Shown here piece after piece: positions 1-6,224 of a stretch of 20,213 bases of DNA. The number at the start of each line of letters is the position of its first letter. Positions within the stretch are counted from its first letter, which is position 1. This DNA comes from a virus: positions 1 to 20,213 of the IMG/VR virus record IMGVR_UViG_3300046792_000374. One strand, written 5' to 3'. Below the pieces are notes generated by a model, which worked only from the letters and a program-made list of their open reading frames with translations, ran no database searches and was not told the DNA's origin. Position numbers and translations under genes: made by a program.

Positions 1-1
1 C

Positions 2-820
2 GGCACGGCCACGGTGCTGCCGCTCGGCGCGCCACCGGCGTTCGTGGCGACGCTCGGCTTTACCAAAGGCAGCGGCGCCTACAATTCGACCCCCGCGGCC
101 AAGCTCCAGCCCTCGGTGGAGCTCTACGTGGCGGGCTGGCTCAGCGTGAGCGAATTTGCGGCCAGCATCGCGGCGCTGGTGGCGCAATACAACACGGGCG
201 GCACCACCGGGAACAAGATGTTTGCGCTCTACGCCACCAGCTCGGGCGGCGGGCAAGTGGCCTTCCGGGTGAGAAACCAGGACGATACGGCCAACATCGT
301 GGTGTCCTATCCGGAAGTGGCCAACGATCCGCATTTCGTGGAAGGGGTCTACCGAAACCAACGTGTCGAGATCTGGAGAGATCGGTTGCTGATGGCCTCG
401 ATAGCGGGTCCGGTCCGCATGCCCAACACGCTCACCGAAACCTGCATTTTCAACGAGGCATCCAAGGGCAATTCGCTCGGCGCGACGGCGAAAAATATCT
501 ACGTCTCGCCCCGGGTGCCGGCGGACGCCAATCGCGATTTGCTGATGGGGTTCGAGCCGCTCGGGCCGACCCGGCGGAGGCGCTATTTTCAGGTGACACC
601 GCCGGCCCTGGGCACGGGGATCTTGGGCGTGGCCACGGCCACGGTGAGCCTCGGGAGCTCGTTTTTGGTGGAGGGCGATCGCTACAGCGTCCGCCCGCTC
701 GGCGCGATCCCCGGCGGTGGGGCGCTTCTCGGCGTGCGTACCAGCGCCTTGAACACGCTGGAATTACAGTTCATGGGACCGACCACGGCGACCGGGACCG
801 GATTCGTTGTAGAAAACTAG
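2..820 (+). CDS. Partial phage appendage/adhesin-like protein with ConA/LamG-like domain (5' end outside window)
   Basis: The frame is open to the first base of the window, so the gene very probably begins upstream; a GTG at 14 is an internal codon or weak alternative start without a Shine-Dalgarno. About 272 residues are visible. Roughly residues 30-190 read as a beta-rich jelly-roll of the concanavalin/LamG type: an N-terminal strand pair, then the pattern HFVEGVYRNQRVEIWRDRLL, which resembles the 'h-V-x-G-V-Y-x(n)-L-Y-x-D-G' strands of LamG-3 domains. The C-terminal 70 residues are Gly/Ala/Thr-rich beta sequence ending in GFVVEN. Such domains usually bind glycans in tail fibres or capsid decorations; that role is inferred from context. 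The stop codon TAG overlaps the stop codon of the convergent gene in the 4-mer CTAG (817-820). It could also be a non-adhesive virion protein. Confidence 0.6.
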   Translation, partial: GTATVLPLGAPPAFVATLGFTKGSGAYNSTPAAKLQPSVELYVAGWLSVSEFAASIAALVAQYNTGGTTGNKMFALYATSSGGGQVAFRVRNQDDTANIVVSYPEVANDPHFVEGVYRNQRVEIWRDRLLMASIAGPVRMPNTLTETCIFNEASKGNSLGATAKNIYVSPRVPADANRDLLMGFEPLGPTRRRRYFQVTPPALGTGILGVATATVSLGSSFLVEGDRYSVRPLGAIPGGGALLGVRTSALNTLELQFMGPTTATGTGFVVEN

Positions 821-1491
821 CGGCGGGTCTCGGGGGCGAGCTCGGCGCTCGGGGGGATCTGGAGCCAGCGTTCGGCCAGGTGCGGGGCGAGAAACCACCA
901 GTAGCCGAGCGGGTGCTGGTCGAGCCGCTTGCGGTCGGCTGGCTTCACCCGGCGGCGCCAGACGCGTTCGGTGGCCAGCCGCTGGCGCTCGGGCAGCAGG
1001 GCCCAGACTTCGCCCAGCAGGCGCCGGGCCTCCCGATCGTCCGAGCGGTGCCACCACTGCTCGGCGTTCACGTGGTGGGGCCGCGCGGCGCTCGGACGGA
1101 TGCAGCGATGAGCGAGCCAGCCGGCGAGGCACCAGCGCACGGCGGCGGGATCGTCGTGGTGCACCACCTGGCCCCGGGCGTCCACGGCGAACGACCCAGC
1201 GCAGCGGCGCTCGGGCGTCCAGTCCCGCAGCAGCGTACCCCAGGGGGTGTGAGCGGGCGCGCGCTGGGAGCGGCGGTGCATCCGGAGCACGTCCTGGATG
1301 AACCGATCCACCCCGAGCCCGCGCGAGTCCCGGTAGCAGGCGTAGCTGTTGGCCTGGCCGCGCTGCTGGAGCTCGGCCACGATCTGGTACTGCTCGGCCC
1401 GCAAATGGCGCTGCGCGGCGACCCGGACCGCCTTGGGGCAGTCCAGGTGCACCGCGAAGTGCTCGGGGCCCGGGTAGGGCCAGGCGCTCAC
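817..1491 (-). CDS. DUF6197-like phage accessory protein
   Basis: Predicted 224 aa from a GTG start at 1491. This start is chosen because it overlaps the TGA of the upstream gene as GTGA, a typical coupling arrangement; the in-frame sequence further upstream is an Arg/Pro-rich shadow of the neighbouring gene. Residues about 85-130 match the pattern I associate with DUF6197 phage proteins: a Trp, then RRCAGSFAVDARG, then DPAAVRWCLAG, with the Cys/Trp positions in place. Residues 10-70 form a separate helical region with two Cys, and the C-terminus (150-215) is rich in Trp and Arg. The function of the family is unknown. It is the last gene of the minus-strand cassette and converges on the preceding plus-strand gene. 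Family assignment is by eye. Confidence 0.7.
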   Translation of the reverse strand: MSAWPYPGPEHFAVHLDCPKAVRVAAQRHLRAEQYQIVAELQQRGQANSYACYRDSRGLGVDRFIQDVLRMHRRSQRAPAHTPWGTLLRDWTPERRCAGSFAVDARGQVVHHDDPAAVRWCLAGWLAHRCIRPSAARPHHVNAEQWWHRSDDREARRLLGEVWALLPERQRLATERVWRRRVKPADRKRLDQHPLGYWWFLAPHLAERWLQIPPSAELAPETRR

Positions 1492-1904
1492 GCCGCGAGG
1501 CCTTCGGTGCGGGTGGCGCACTCGGGGCCGATGCCGCGGGCGATCGACTCGGGGTTCGTCAGCTTGCGACCGCAGCGGCCGCATTTGCCGCAGTGATGGA
1601 GCTCGACTTGCTCGGAATCGAGGTGCTTGAGGAACCACTCGAAACCGCGGATCGATTCATGGGTGCGCTCCACCTTGCTCGCGCGGGTGGTGCGGAACTG
1701 GGTGCGGGCGTCGGCGGGGACCAGCCCAGCGTATTCGCGACCGCGGCCGGTGAGGAGCGAGACGAAAAACACGGTGCCCGTGTCGTTCAGGTTCACGCGA
1801 TAGGTGTAGTGCGTGCCGGTCACCTTGCTCTCGAGGGTAAATTCGGCTTTGCCGGCAAACAGGAACTCGGCGGGGTTTTGGACGCGGGCGGTGGGGGTGG
1901 TCAT
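1488..1904 (-). CDS. DUF6011-like zinc-ribbon phage protein
   Basis: 138 aa from ATG at 1904. The N-terminal two thirds (residues 15-95) look like a small beta/alpha domain: EFTLESKVTGTHYTYRV, then FFVSLLTG, then TRASKVERTHESIRGFEWF. The C-terminus holds CGKCGRCGRKLTNPESIARG followed by IGPEC, with Cys105, Cys108, Cys111 and Cys129 as probable zinc ligands. That Cys-rich signature is characteristic of DUF6011 proteins, which are common in phages and mobile elements; their function is not established, and single-stranded nucleic-acid binding is only a guess. Repeat A (1917-1960) ends 12 nt before the start, and no strong Shine-Dalgarno is visible. The stop overlaps the start of the downstream gene (GTGA). 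Confidence 0.8.
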   Translation of the reverse strand: MTTPTARVQNPAEFLFAGKAEFTLESKVTGTHYTYRVNLNDTGTVFFVSLLTGRGREYAGLVPADARTQFRTTRASKVERTHESIRGFEWFLKHLDSEQVELHHCGKCGRCGRKLTNPESIARGIGPECATRTEGLAA

Positions 1905-1916
1905 TTTCTGGTTTCG

Positions 1917-1960
1917 CTTTCGGGGCCCCTTGCTGGGCCAGTTGACTGCTAGGAACGACG
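1917..1960 (-). repeat. Start-associated 44-bp repeat, copy A
   Basis: Ungapped match to 2231-2274 over 44 bp with 36 identities. Read on the minus strand it has three conserved blocks: CGTCGTTCCT, TCAACTGGCCC and GGGGCCCCGAAAG, separated by two 5-nt variable stretches. The second variable stretch lies in the loop of a GGCCC/GGGCC hairpin. It ends 12 nt before the ATG at 1904. This is a candidate operator, promoter or 5'-UTR element. Confidence 0.75.
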
Positions 1961-1989
1961 CGCGGCGCCGAACCTGTAGGGGGGTTTTT

Positions 1990-2217
1990 TCAGATGAACC
2001 GTGGCGCGGAGTCCAGACCGCGCGAGCGCCCCAAATCGGTGGCTTGCCAGGCGGGGTGGGGGGCGCCGGTGAACGCGATCAGACCGGCTGCCTCGAGCAG
2101 CTCGTTTCGCTTGGCGATGGCGCCGAGCGTGATGCTATCGCTGGACCAGGCGGCGATCGCCTCCTCCAGGGTCGAGATGGTGTCCAGGGTGTGGCGGTAG
2201 GCGGGTGATTTTTTCAT
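1990..2217 (-). CDS. Small hypothetical phage protein (75 aa)
   Basis: 75 aa from ATG at 2217. The sequence is predicted to be mostly helical in its first 47 residues: MKKSPAYRHTLDTISTLEEA, then KRNELLEAAGLI. A loop with APHPAW and a basic, Ser/Arg-containing tail follow. There are no Cys, no membrane segment and no recognised family. It lies between the two copies of the 44-bp repeat: copy B is 13 nt before its start and copy A lies after its stop. This regular gene spacing, and the unconvincing composition of the opposite strand, support it as a real gene. Function unknown; position in the accessory cassette suggests a host-interaction or regulatory role, which is inference only. Confidence 0.6.
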   Translation of the reverse strand: MKKSPAYRHTLDTISTLEEAIAAWSSDSITLGAIAKRNELLEAAGLIAFTGAPHPAWQATDLGRSRGLDSAPRFI

Positions 2218-2230
2218 TGGGTGGGTGTCT

Positions 2231-2274
2231 CTTTCGGGGCCCCGTGTCGGGCCAGTTGATCAACAGGAACGACG
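2231..2274 (-). repeat. Start-associated 44-bp repeat, copy B
   Basis: Partner of 1917-1960 (36 of 44 bases identical, no gaps). It ends 13 nt before the ATG at 2217, nearly the same spacing as copy A. The hairpin arms GGCCC and GGGCC and the self-complementary GGGGCCCC are unchanged, while the loop differs (GACACG here, AGCAAG in copy A on the minus strand). A partial copy containing only GTCGTTCCT lies at 2580-2588, 7 nt before the ATG at 2572. Confidence 0.75.
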
Positions 2275-2282
2275 CCGATTTC

Positions 2283-2429
2283 TTAGCGCGCTGCGAGCGT
2301 GCCAGCGAGGGCCAGCGCGAGGCACACCAGCGTAAAATGGGGGAGCCCCAGGCGCGTTTCGAGGCGGTGGAGCAGCTGGACCAGGAGCACCGAGGAAACC
2401 CCGGCGCCGATGGTGAGAAGGGCGCTCAC
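2283..2429 (-). CDS. 48-aa two-span membrane protein (holin-like size), coupled small gene
   Basis: GTG start at 2429 overlaps the TGA stop of the upstream small gene as GTGA; TAA stop at 2285-2283. The 48-residue product has two hydrophobic segments, residues about 3-20 (ALLTIGAGVSSVLLVQLL) and 33-47 (LVCLALALAGTLA), joined by a charged turn HRLETRLGLPH. It thus looks like a small helical hairpin in the inner membrane. Size and topology fit small holins or other phage membrane peptides, but no endolysin is visible in the window, so a lysis role is speculative. The coupling arrangement and clean hydrophobic pattern argue that it is a real gene despite its length. Confidence 0.55.
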   Translation of the reverse strand: MSALLTIGAGVSSVLLVQLLHRLETRLGLPHFTLVCLALALAGTLAAR

Positions 2430-2572
2430 TTGCAGGGCTTTCCGAGCTGGCACACGCCGGAGCTCGCGGTGTGTTCCACCGCAGCGCGCTCGGGGGTGGC
2501 GGCGGTGGCGAGGCGAACGAGGCCCCCCACGAGCAGGAGACCGACGAGGGCGAGGCGAATCGCGTTGCTCAT
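2426..2572 (-). CDS. 48-aa exported or membrane-anchored small protein
   Basis: ATG at 2572. The product has a textbook signal-like N-terminus: a short basic start (MSNAIR), a hydrophobic stretch LALVGLLLVGGLV, and a possible cleavage site after ATA near residue 24. A 24-residue tail containing two Cys (VCQLGKPCK at the end) follows. It may be secreted and disulfide-bonded, or remain as a single-span membrane protein. It is the first gene of the minus-strand cassette and overlaps the next small gene by 4 nt (GTGA), so the two are probably translated together. The sequence GTCGTTCCT, the first block of the 44-bp repeat, lies 7 nt before the start. Family unknown; a role in lysis or host-envelope modification is possible but unproven. 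Confidence 0.55.
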   Translation of the reverse strand: MSNAIRLALVGLLLVGGLVRLATAATPERAAVEHTASSGVCQLGKPCK

Positions 2573-2695
2573 GACAGCCAGGAACGACCCGGCGGCGCCA
2601 AGCTTGAGAAAATTCGCACTGCCCCAGAGCGGGGCGCGGGTGTATCGTAGGGTCACGTCACGGCGCGGAACGCCGGGGAAAGGGAAGCTCAGAAA
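2573..2695. promoter_or_regulatory. Divergent intergenic region
   Basis: This 123-bp gap separates the minus-strand cassette from the capsid genes and contains no gene. It is locally less GC-rich (GAGAAAATTCGCA around 2606-2618). TATCGT at 2643-2648 on the plus strand and TACGAT at 2649-2644 on the minus strand overlap, so one AT-rich spot could serve as -10 element in both directions. A purine-rich ribosome-binding stretch (GGGAAAGGGAAG) at about 2676-2689 precedes the scaffold start. Confidence 0.45.
2643..2648 (+). promoter_or_regulatory. Candidate -10 element (TATCGT) for scaffold gene
   Basis: TATCGT fits TAnnnT and is preceded by TG. CTGCCC lies 18 nt upstream as a weak -35. The predicted leader to ATG 2696 is about 40 nt and contains a purine-rich Shine-Dalgarno, so this unit is not leaderless. 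Confidence 0.4.
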
Positions 2696-3424
2696 ATGCG
2701 GTTCGGTCTGTTTAGCGCGCTCGCCATGGGGGTTCTGAGGGACCCGAATCCGCCCGTGCCTGCCGGCGGCGGCGGCTCGCCTCCCCTCGCGCCGGCCCCT
2801 GCTGCCCCGCCTACGGCTCCCTTTGCGACCTTCGACAGTCAGGCGGCGCTCGATGACCGGCTCGCCCGAGCGGGGCGTGCGGCCCTGAGGGATGCGACGG
2901 GGCTCGAGAGCGCGGACGAGGTCAAGGCGCGGCTGGCGCGTCTCAAGCAGCTGGAGGATGCGGAGACCGAGCGCGCGCGCGCCGAGCTCACCGCCACCCA
3001 GCGCCTCGAGGCGGACCTGGCCACCGAGCGCGCGCGGGTGACGGCGATGGCAGCCGAGCGGGACCAGGAGCGGTTCCGATCGGTGGTGAGCGGGGCGTGT
3101 GCCCAGCTCGGGGTGAAAAACCTGAAATATGCGCAGTACCTGGTGGCGGAGGCGGCCGAGGCTTTGCCGGAGGGCCAGCAGCTCGACCCGGACACCTACC
3201 TCCGAGGGCTGCTCGAGAAACCCGAATACAAGACCGCGTTCGGCATCGAGGCGGTCCCGGCGGTTGTGCCGGCACCGGTGACCACCAGCCCGAACCCGGG
3301 CGCGCCTCCCCCCGCTCCGCCCGCTCCGGGCAATGGCGGAGGGCCCCCGGACGTGATGGCGATGAATCCGACCCAGTTCCGAGAGCACCTCGAGAAATAC
3401 GGCGCCGGCTCGGCGCTCTCGTAG
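2696..3424 (+). CDS. Putative capsid scaffolding protein
   Basis: 242 aa from ATG 2696 with purine-rich GGGAAAGGGAAG upstream; ATG 2726 is an alternative start. After a Pro/Gly/Ala-rich N-terminus (residues 15-45), residues about 50-135 are a continuous charged helical coiled coil rich in Arg, Glu, Ala and Leu (for example LARLKQLEDAETERARAELT). A short globular segment follows, then a Pro-rich linker (200-225) and a C-terminal helix MNPTQFREHLEKYGAG. Coiled-coil body, low-complexity linkers and position directly before the major capsid gene are the usual profile of phage scaffolds, which template procapsid assembly and then leave. No protease domain is seen in it. Assignment rests on architecture and synteny. 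Confidence 0.75.
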   Translation: MRFGLFSALAMGVLRDPNPPVPAGGGGSPPLAPAPAAPPTAPFATFDSQAALDDRLARAGRAALRDATGLESADEVKARLARLKQLEDAETERARAELTATQRLEADLATERARVTAMAAERDQERFRSVVSGACAQLGVKNLKYAQYLVAEAAEALPEGQQLDPDTYLRGLLEKPEYKTAFGIEAVPAVVPAPVTTSPNPGAPPPAPPAPGNGGGPPDVMAMNPTQFREHLEKYGAGSALS

Positions 3425-3428
3425 CCGG

Positions 3429-3457
3429 TTGCCCGGACCGTTCCGGACTGGTACGCT
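3429..3457 (+). promoter_or_regulatory. Candidate promoter for the major capsid gene
   Basis: TTGCCC (3429-3434), a 17-nt spacer, then extended -10 TGGTACGCT (TACGCT at 3452-3457). The spacer carries the inverted repeat CCGGA/TCCGG (3433-3437, 3442-3446), a possible operator. The predicted leader to 3576 is about 110 nt and has AGGAG at 3561-3565. Confidence 0.5.
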
Positions 3458-3575
3458 ACGGGCACAACCGAATTCCCCGTAGCGACTCAGCCCCCACGCA
3501 CACGCCGGCGGTTAACGGGCGGAACCTAGGCCAGTCGTCAACGGACCCCCCTCCCGACATAGGAGACGAGGCCCC

Positions 3576-4961
3576 TTGACCATCGTCCAAGGCATTCCCG
3601 CAATCATTTCGAGCATGATCCAGGACCGCACCCTGGAACGCATGTATCACGACTCCCTGTTCCCGAACCTGCTGTTCCGGGGAGAAGCCAAGCCCGAATT
3701 GTGGCAGGCGAACCTGGGCGAGCGGCAGATCTTCACCCGTACGGGGCTCATCGAGCCGGAAACCGATCCGCTGGTTCCCGGGCAGGATCCGACCCCCGGC
3801 GAGTACACCGCCGAGCAGTGGGAGGCCGAGGCCCGCCAGTTCGGCAAGACGATCCCGACCCACATGCCCACCAGCTATGTGAGCCTGGCGTCCACGTTCC
3901 TGCAGAACACCCAAAAGCTCGGCCTGCACGCGGCCCAGACGCTCAACCGTCTGGTGCGCGACCGGATGTTCCAGAGCTACCTGCAGGGCGAAACGGTGAC
4001 GCTCGCGGCGGTCGGCGCGGCCGTCAATCAGATCCAGGTGGCGAACCTGAACGGGTTCACCCAGCGGCTGGTTAACGGCCAGCTGCAGCCGGTGAGTCCG
4101 AGCAACCCGCTTCCGGTCACCTTCACGGTGGCCGAGCCCGCCAATACGGTGATCGGCTTTGCCCCGAGCAATCCCTTGCAGCCCCTCGGGCAAGGCACGC
4201 TCACGCTCGGCGCGGTGACCTCGGTGGGCATCGCCCAGCGCGCGGGCGTCTTGGCCTCCTCGCGCTCGCGGCGGCTACGGGTCGGCGGTGGCCTCACGGT
4301 CGACGGCATCACGTCCGTCAACATTGTGACCCTAAACACGTTCATCAGCGCGGTGAGCCGGTTGAGGGGTCAGAACGTCCCCCCGCATGCGGACGGCTAC
4401 TACCACGTGCACCTGACGACCCAGGCCGAGGAGCAGCTGTTCCAAGACAACCATTGGCAGCGCTTGCACCAATCCCTGCCGGACTCCACCTCCTACCGGG
4501 CGCTGGCGATCGGGATGGCGGTCGGGTGCATTTTCTACCGCAACACCGAGCTTCCGGACTCGTCCACGGTCAAGGCCTCGGCCATCGTGAGCGACGCGGG
4601 CGGCGGTGGCCTGGCGACCTCTACGGGCCAGATCGGTGGCGAGCTCACCACCGAGGCGGGCCTCACCATCCGCCGGGCGCTGGTCACGGGCGGCGGCTGC
4701 ATCTACGAGAAATTCCTGGACGAGTCCAAGTTCATCACCGAGGCCGGGGTGAACGGCAAGATCGGCCAGTTCAGCGTCATCAACGGCGGGGTGGCCATCA
4801 TGGCCCAGCGCATCCGCTACATCCTCCGGGCGCCCCAGGACTTGCTGCAGCAGGTCGTGAACCAAACCTGGAGCTGGAGCGGGGACTTCCCCGTCCCCTC
4901 CGACGCGGTGGTGGGCGACGGCGCCCGGTTCAAGCGCGCGGTGGTCATCGAGCACGGCTGA
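3576..4961 (+). CDS. Major capsid protein (HK97 fold, N4 gp56-like)
   Basis: 461 aa from a TTG start at 3576, with AGGAG at 3561-3565 and GAGG at 3568-3571 upstream; no better ATG lies in the conserved N-terminus. The N-terminal part (residues 1-40, IQDRTLERMYHDSLFPNLLF) and the segment YYHVHLTTQAEEQLFQDNHW with GMAVGCIFYRNTELP resemble N4 gp56-type major capsid proteins, in which an RLRG... region precedes the P-domain. A beta-rich stretch at about residues 140-225 may be an extended loop or insertion domain. It forms the icosahedral shell together with the scaffold encoded just upstream. It has its own promoter-like site and is followed by a strong hairpin, consistent with high separate expression. 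Size is somewhat larger than many HK97-fold capsids (300-400 aa). Confidence 0.85.
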   Translation: MTIVQGIPAIISSMIQDRTLERMYHDSLFPNLLFRGEAKPELWQANLGERQIFTRTGLIEPETDPLVPGQDPTPGEYTAEQWEAEARQFGKTIPTHMPTSYVSLASTFLQNTQKLGLHAAQTLNRLVRDRMFQSYLQGETVTLAAVGAAVNQIQVANLNGFTQRLVNGQLQPVSPSNPLPVTFTVAEPANTVIGFAPSNPLQPLGQGTLTLGAVTSVGIAQRAGVLASSRSRRLRVGGGLTVDGITSVNIVTLNTFISAVSRLRGQNVPPHADGYYHVHLTTQAEEQLFQDNHWQRLHQSLPDSTSYRALAIGMAVGCIFYRNTELPDSSTVKASAIVSDAGGGGLATSTGQIGGELTTEAGLTIRRALVTGGGCIYEKFLDESKFITEAGVNGKIGQFSVINGGVAIMAQRIRYILRAPQDLLQQVVNQTWSWSGDFPVPSDAVVGDGARFKRAVVIEHG

Positions 4962-5001
4962 GCCCTTTTGGAACGGGTGGGCCCCTACTCCCTCCCTCGG
5001 G

Positions 5002-5031
5002 AACGCCGGCAGTTTTAGAGCTGCCGGCGTT
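5002..5031 (+). terminator. Hairpin terminator after the capsid gene
   Basis: Perfect 11-bp inverted repeat: AACGCCGGCAG (5002-5012), 8-nt loop TTTTAGAG, CTGCCGGCGTT (5021-5031). It lies 40 nt after the capsid stop. Only a short TTT follows, so it may act as a weak intrinsic or processing and stabilising hairpin. The inverted repeat could work in either direction. Confidence 0.7.
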
Positions 5032-5047
5032 TGCCGTTCCTGGGGGC

Positions 5048-5551
5048 ATGAAACTGTTTTGGGTGGGCCTGTTGGCCCTGGGGTGCGGGGGCGGGGTGAG
5101 CGAGCAGCCGACCCCGGTCCACTATGATCTGACCGTGGCCGAGGACTGGAGCCCGGAGCAGACCGAGCAGATCCTGGACGCGGTGGACTTCTGGCGCGGC
5201 GAGCTCGGGGACTGGGTGGAGCTGCGGGTCACCATCGGGCCGTGCGACGCACAGACCCCGCGCTGTATCGCGGCGGTGCAGCGCGACGCGCCGGAGTTCG
5301 CAGAGGGGGCCGAGCGCAACGCCGAGGAGCTCGAGCGGGCGGGCGACGATCTGCGCATTGTCGGGCTGACGACCCACACCGCGATCTTGCTCGATCGGGA
5401 TTTCGCACGCCTCGGGGATGTGGCGCGCCACGAGCTCGGGCACCGGCTCGGCCTCATCCATGCCGATGGCGGGGTGATGGGGATTTGCGTGGGCAGCTCG
5501 GAAGTCACGCCGAAGGTGCGTGCCCACCTCGAGCTCCGCGGGCTGCGCTGA
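5048..5551 (+). CDS. Predicted lipoprotein metzincin-type zinc protease (moron-like)
   Basis: 167 aa from ATG 5048, which has GGGGG immediately upstream. Residues 1-13 are a short basic/hydrophobic signal (MKLFWVGLLALGC) with a plausible lipobox and Cys13 followed by GGG, so the mature protein would be lipidated and exported. Residues 128-138 read HELGHRLGLIH, the full HExxHxxGxxH zinc signature of metzincins, with Met144 in GGVMG as a likely Met-turn. His128, His132 and His138 would bind zinc and Glu129 would be the catalytic base. Cys66 and Cys73 could form a disulfide. The domain is minimal compared with matrixins (about 160 aa). It sits between the capsid hairpin and the head-completion genes, where structural function is not expected. 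Lysogenic conversion, virion-associated proteolysis or host-surface modification are inferences. Confidence 0.8.
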   Translation: MKLFWVGLLALGCGGGVSEQPTPVHYDLTVAEDWSPEQTEQILDAVDFWRGELGDWVELRVTIGPCDAQTPRCIAAVQRDAPEFAEGAERNAEELERAGDDLRIVGLTTHTAILLDRDFARLGDVARHELGHRLGLIHADGGVMGICVGSSEVTPKVRAHLELRGLR

Positions 5552-5580
5552 TTTCCAAACCTCGGGTCCGGGTGTAAGCT
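5552..5580 (+). promoter_or_regulatory. Candidate promoter, near-leaderless (TAAGCT)
   Basis: TTTCCA (5552-5557), 17-nt spacer, TAAGCT (5575-5580). Only 8 nt separate the hexamer from ATG 5589, where the transcript would be expected to start, and no Shine-Dalgarno is present. Confidence 0.5.
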
Positions 5581-5588
5581 CACCCGCA

Positions 5589-6224
5589 ATGGCACAGAGC
5601 AGCGCACCCGAGGAGGCCGAGGACGAGGCGAGCAAGGATGCGCTCTACGCGCGCGCGACCGAGCTGCGGGTGAAGGGGCGGCGCAAGATGAGCCGCGCCG
5701 AGCTCGAGGCGGCCGTGGCGGCAGCGGAGGCGGAGCTGGCGGCGGCGGAAAAGCCCCCGGGTGCGGAGCTCGGTGCGGACGAGGAGGCCAACGCGGAGGA
5801 GGCGGCGGCCCTGGCGGAGGCAGCGCTGGCGGGCAAGCCCCCCAAGCAGGCGACCCCGGAGCAGGCGCAGAAGATTTTCGCGGCGACCACCGAACAGCTC
5901 GAGGGGCTGACGAGCGATCCGGGCCTGGCCCCGCACCTGAAAAACCTCGTGGTGCAGGAGCTCGGCAAGCGCACGACCAAGGCGCGGGAGGAGAAAATGC
6001 GCGAGCAGGCCCGAGGGGCCATGGAGCGCTGGAAAGTCACCTCCTCGGGCGGGCGCTACATCACCCGCGACGGGTTCCCCACGGAGCTCGCGGCGGGCAG
6101 CGTCATCACCCCGATGACCCACGACCTGGAGCACGTCCGCAAACAGGGGTTCAAGCTCGTGGCGATCCATTCGCTCGGGGTGTCGCTGGACGAGCTCGGT
6201 AACCAAGTGAGCGAGGCAGGCTGA
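5589..6224 (+). CDS. Head-region protein with Rho-N/SAP-like domain
   Basis: 211 aa from ATG 5589, chosen because the TAAGCT element lies 8 nt before it; upstream in-frame sequence belongs to the end of the metzincin gene region. Residues about 15-47 (KDALYARATELRVKGRRKMS then RAELEAAV) match the helix-extended-helix pattern of Rho N-terminal or SAP-like domains, which can bind nucleic acid and often occur in phage head or connector proteins. Residues 50-95 are Ala/Glu-rich low complexity. Residues 95-145 are helical, and 149-200 form a compact domain (WKVTSSGGRYITRDGFPTEL, then THDLEHVRKQGFKL). Position between capsid and connector genes suggests a head-completion or DNA-contacting role. Its stop overlaps the next start as TGATG, so the pair is coupled. 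Confidence 0.65.
   Translation: MAQSSAPEEAEDEASKDALYARATELRVKGRRKMSRAELEAAVAAAEAELAAAEKPPGAELGADEEANAEEAAALAEAALAGKPPKQATPEQAQKIFAATTEQLEGLTSDPGLAPHLKNLVVQELGKRTTKAREEKMREQARGAMERWKVTSSGGRYITRDGFPTELAAGSVITPMTHDLEHVRKQGFKLVAIHSLGVSLDELGNQVSEAG

Noticed and set aside
880-1596. Plus-strand frame of 238 codons across the minus-strand cassette
   Set aside because: The minus strand encodes recognised Cys-containing DUF6011/DUF6197-like motifs here; the plus frame is low-quality sequence.
1931-1960. Sigma-54 type promoter in the 44-bp repeat (TGGCCC with downstream GC)
   Set aside because: The -12 TTGC part is absent in both copies, so I do not call a sigma-54 site.
2205-2738. Plus-strand frame of 177 codons across the small-gene region
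   Set aside because: Arg-rich composition with no fold; it crosses the divergent promoter region and overlaps the scaffold start. The coupled minus genes explain the region better.
4454-5047. Long upstream extension of the metzincin frame into the capsid gene
   Set aside because: The extension is His/Arg/Gly-rich out-of-frame capsid sequence. The signal peptide begins at ATG 5048.
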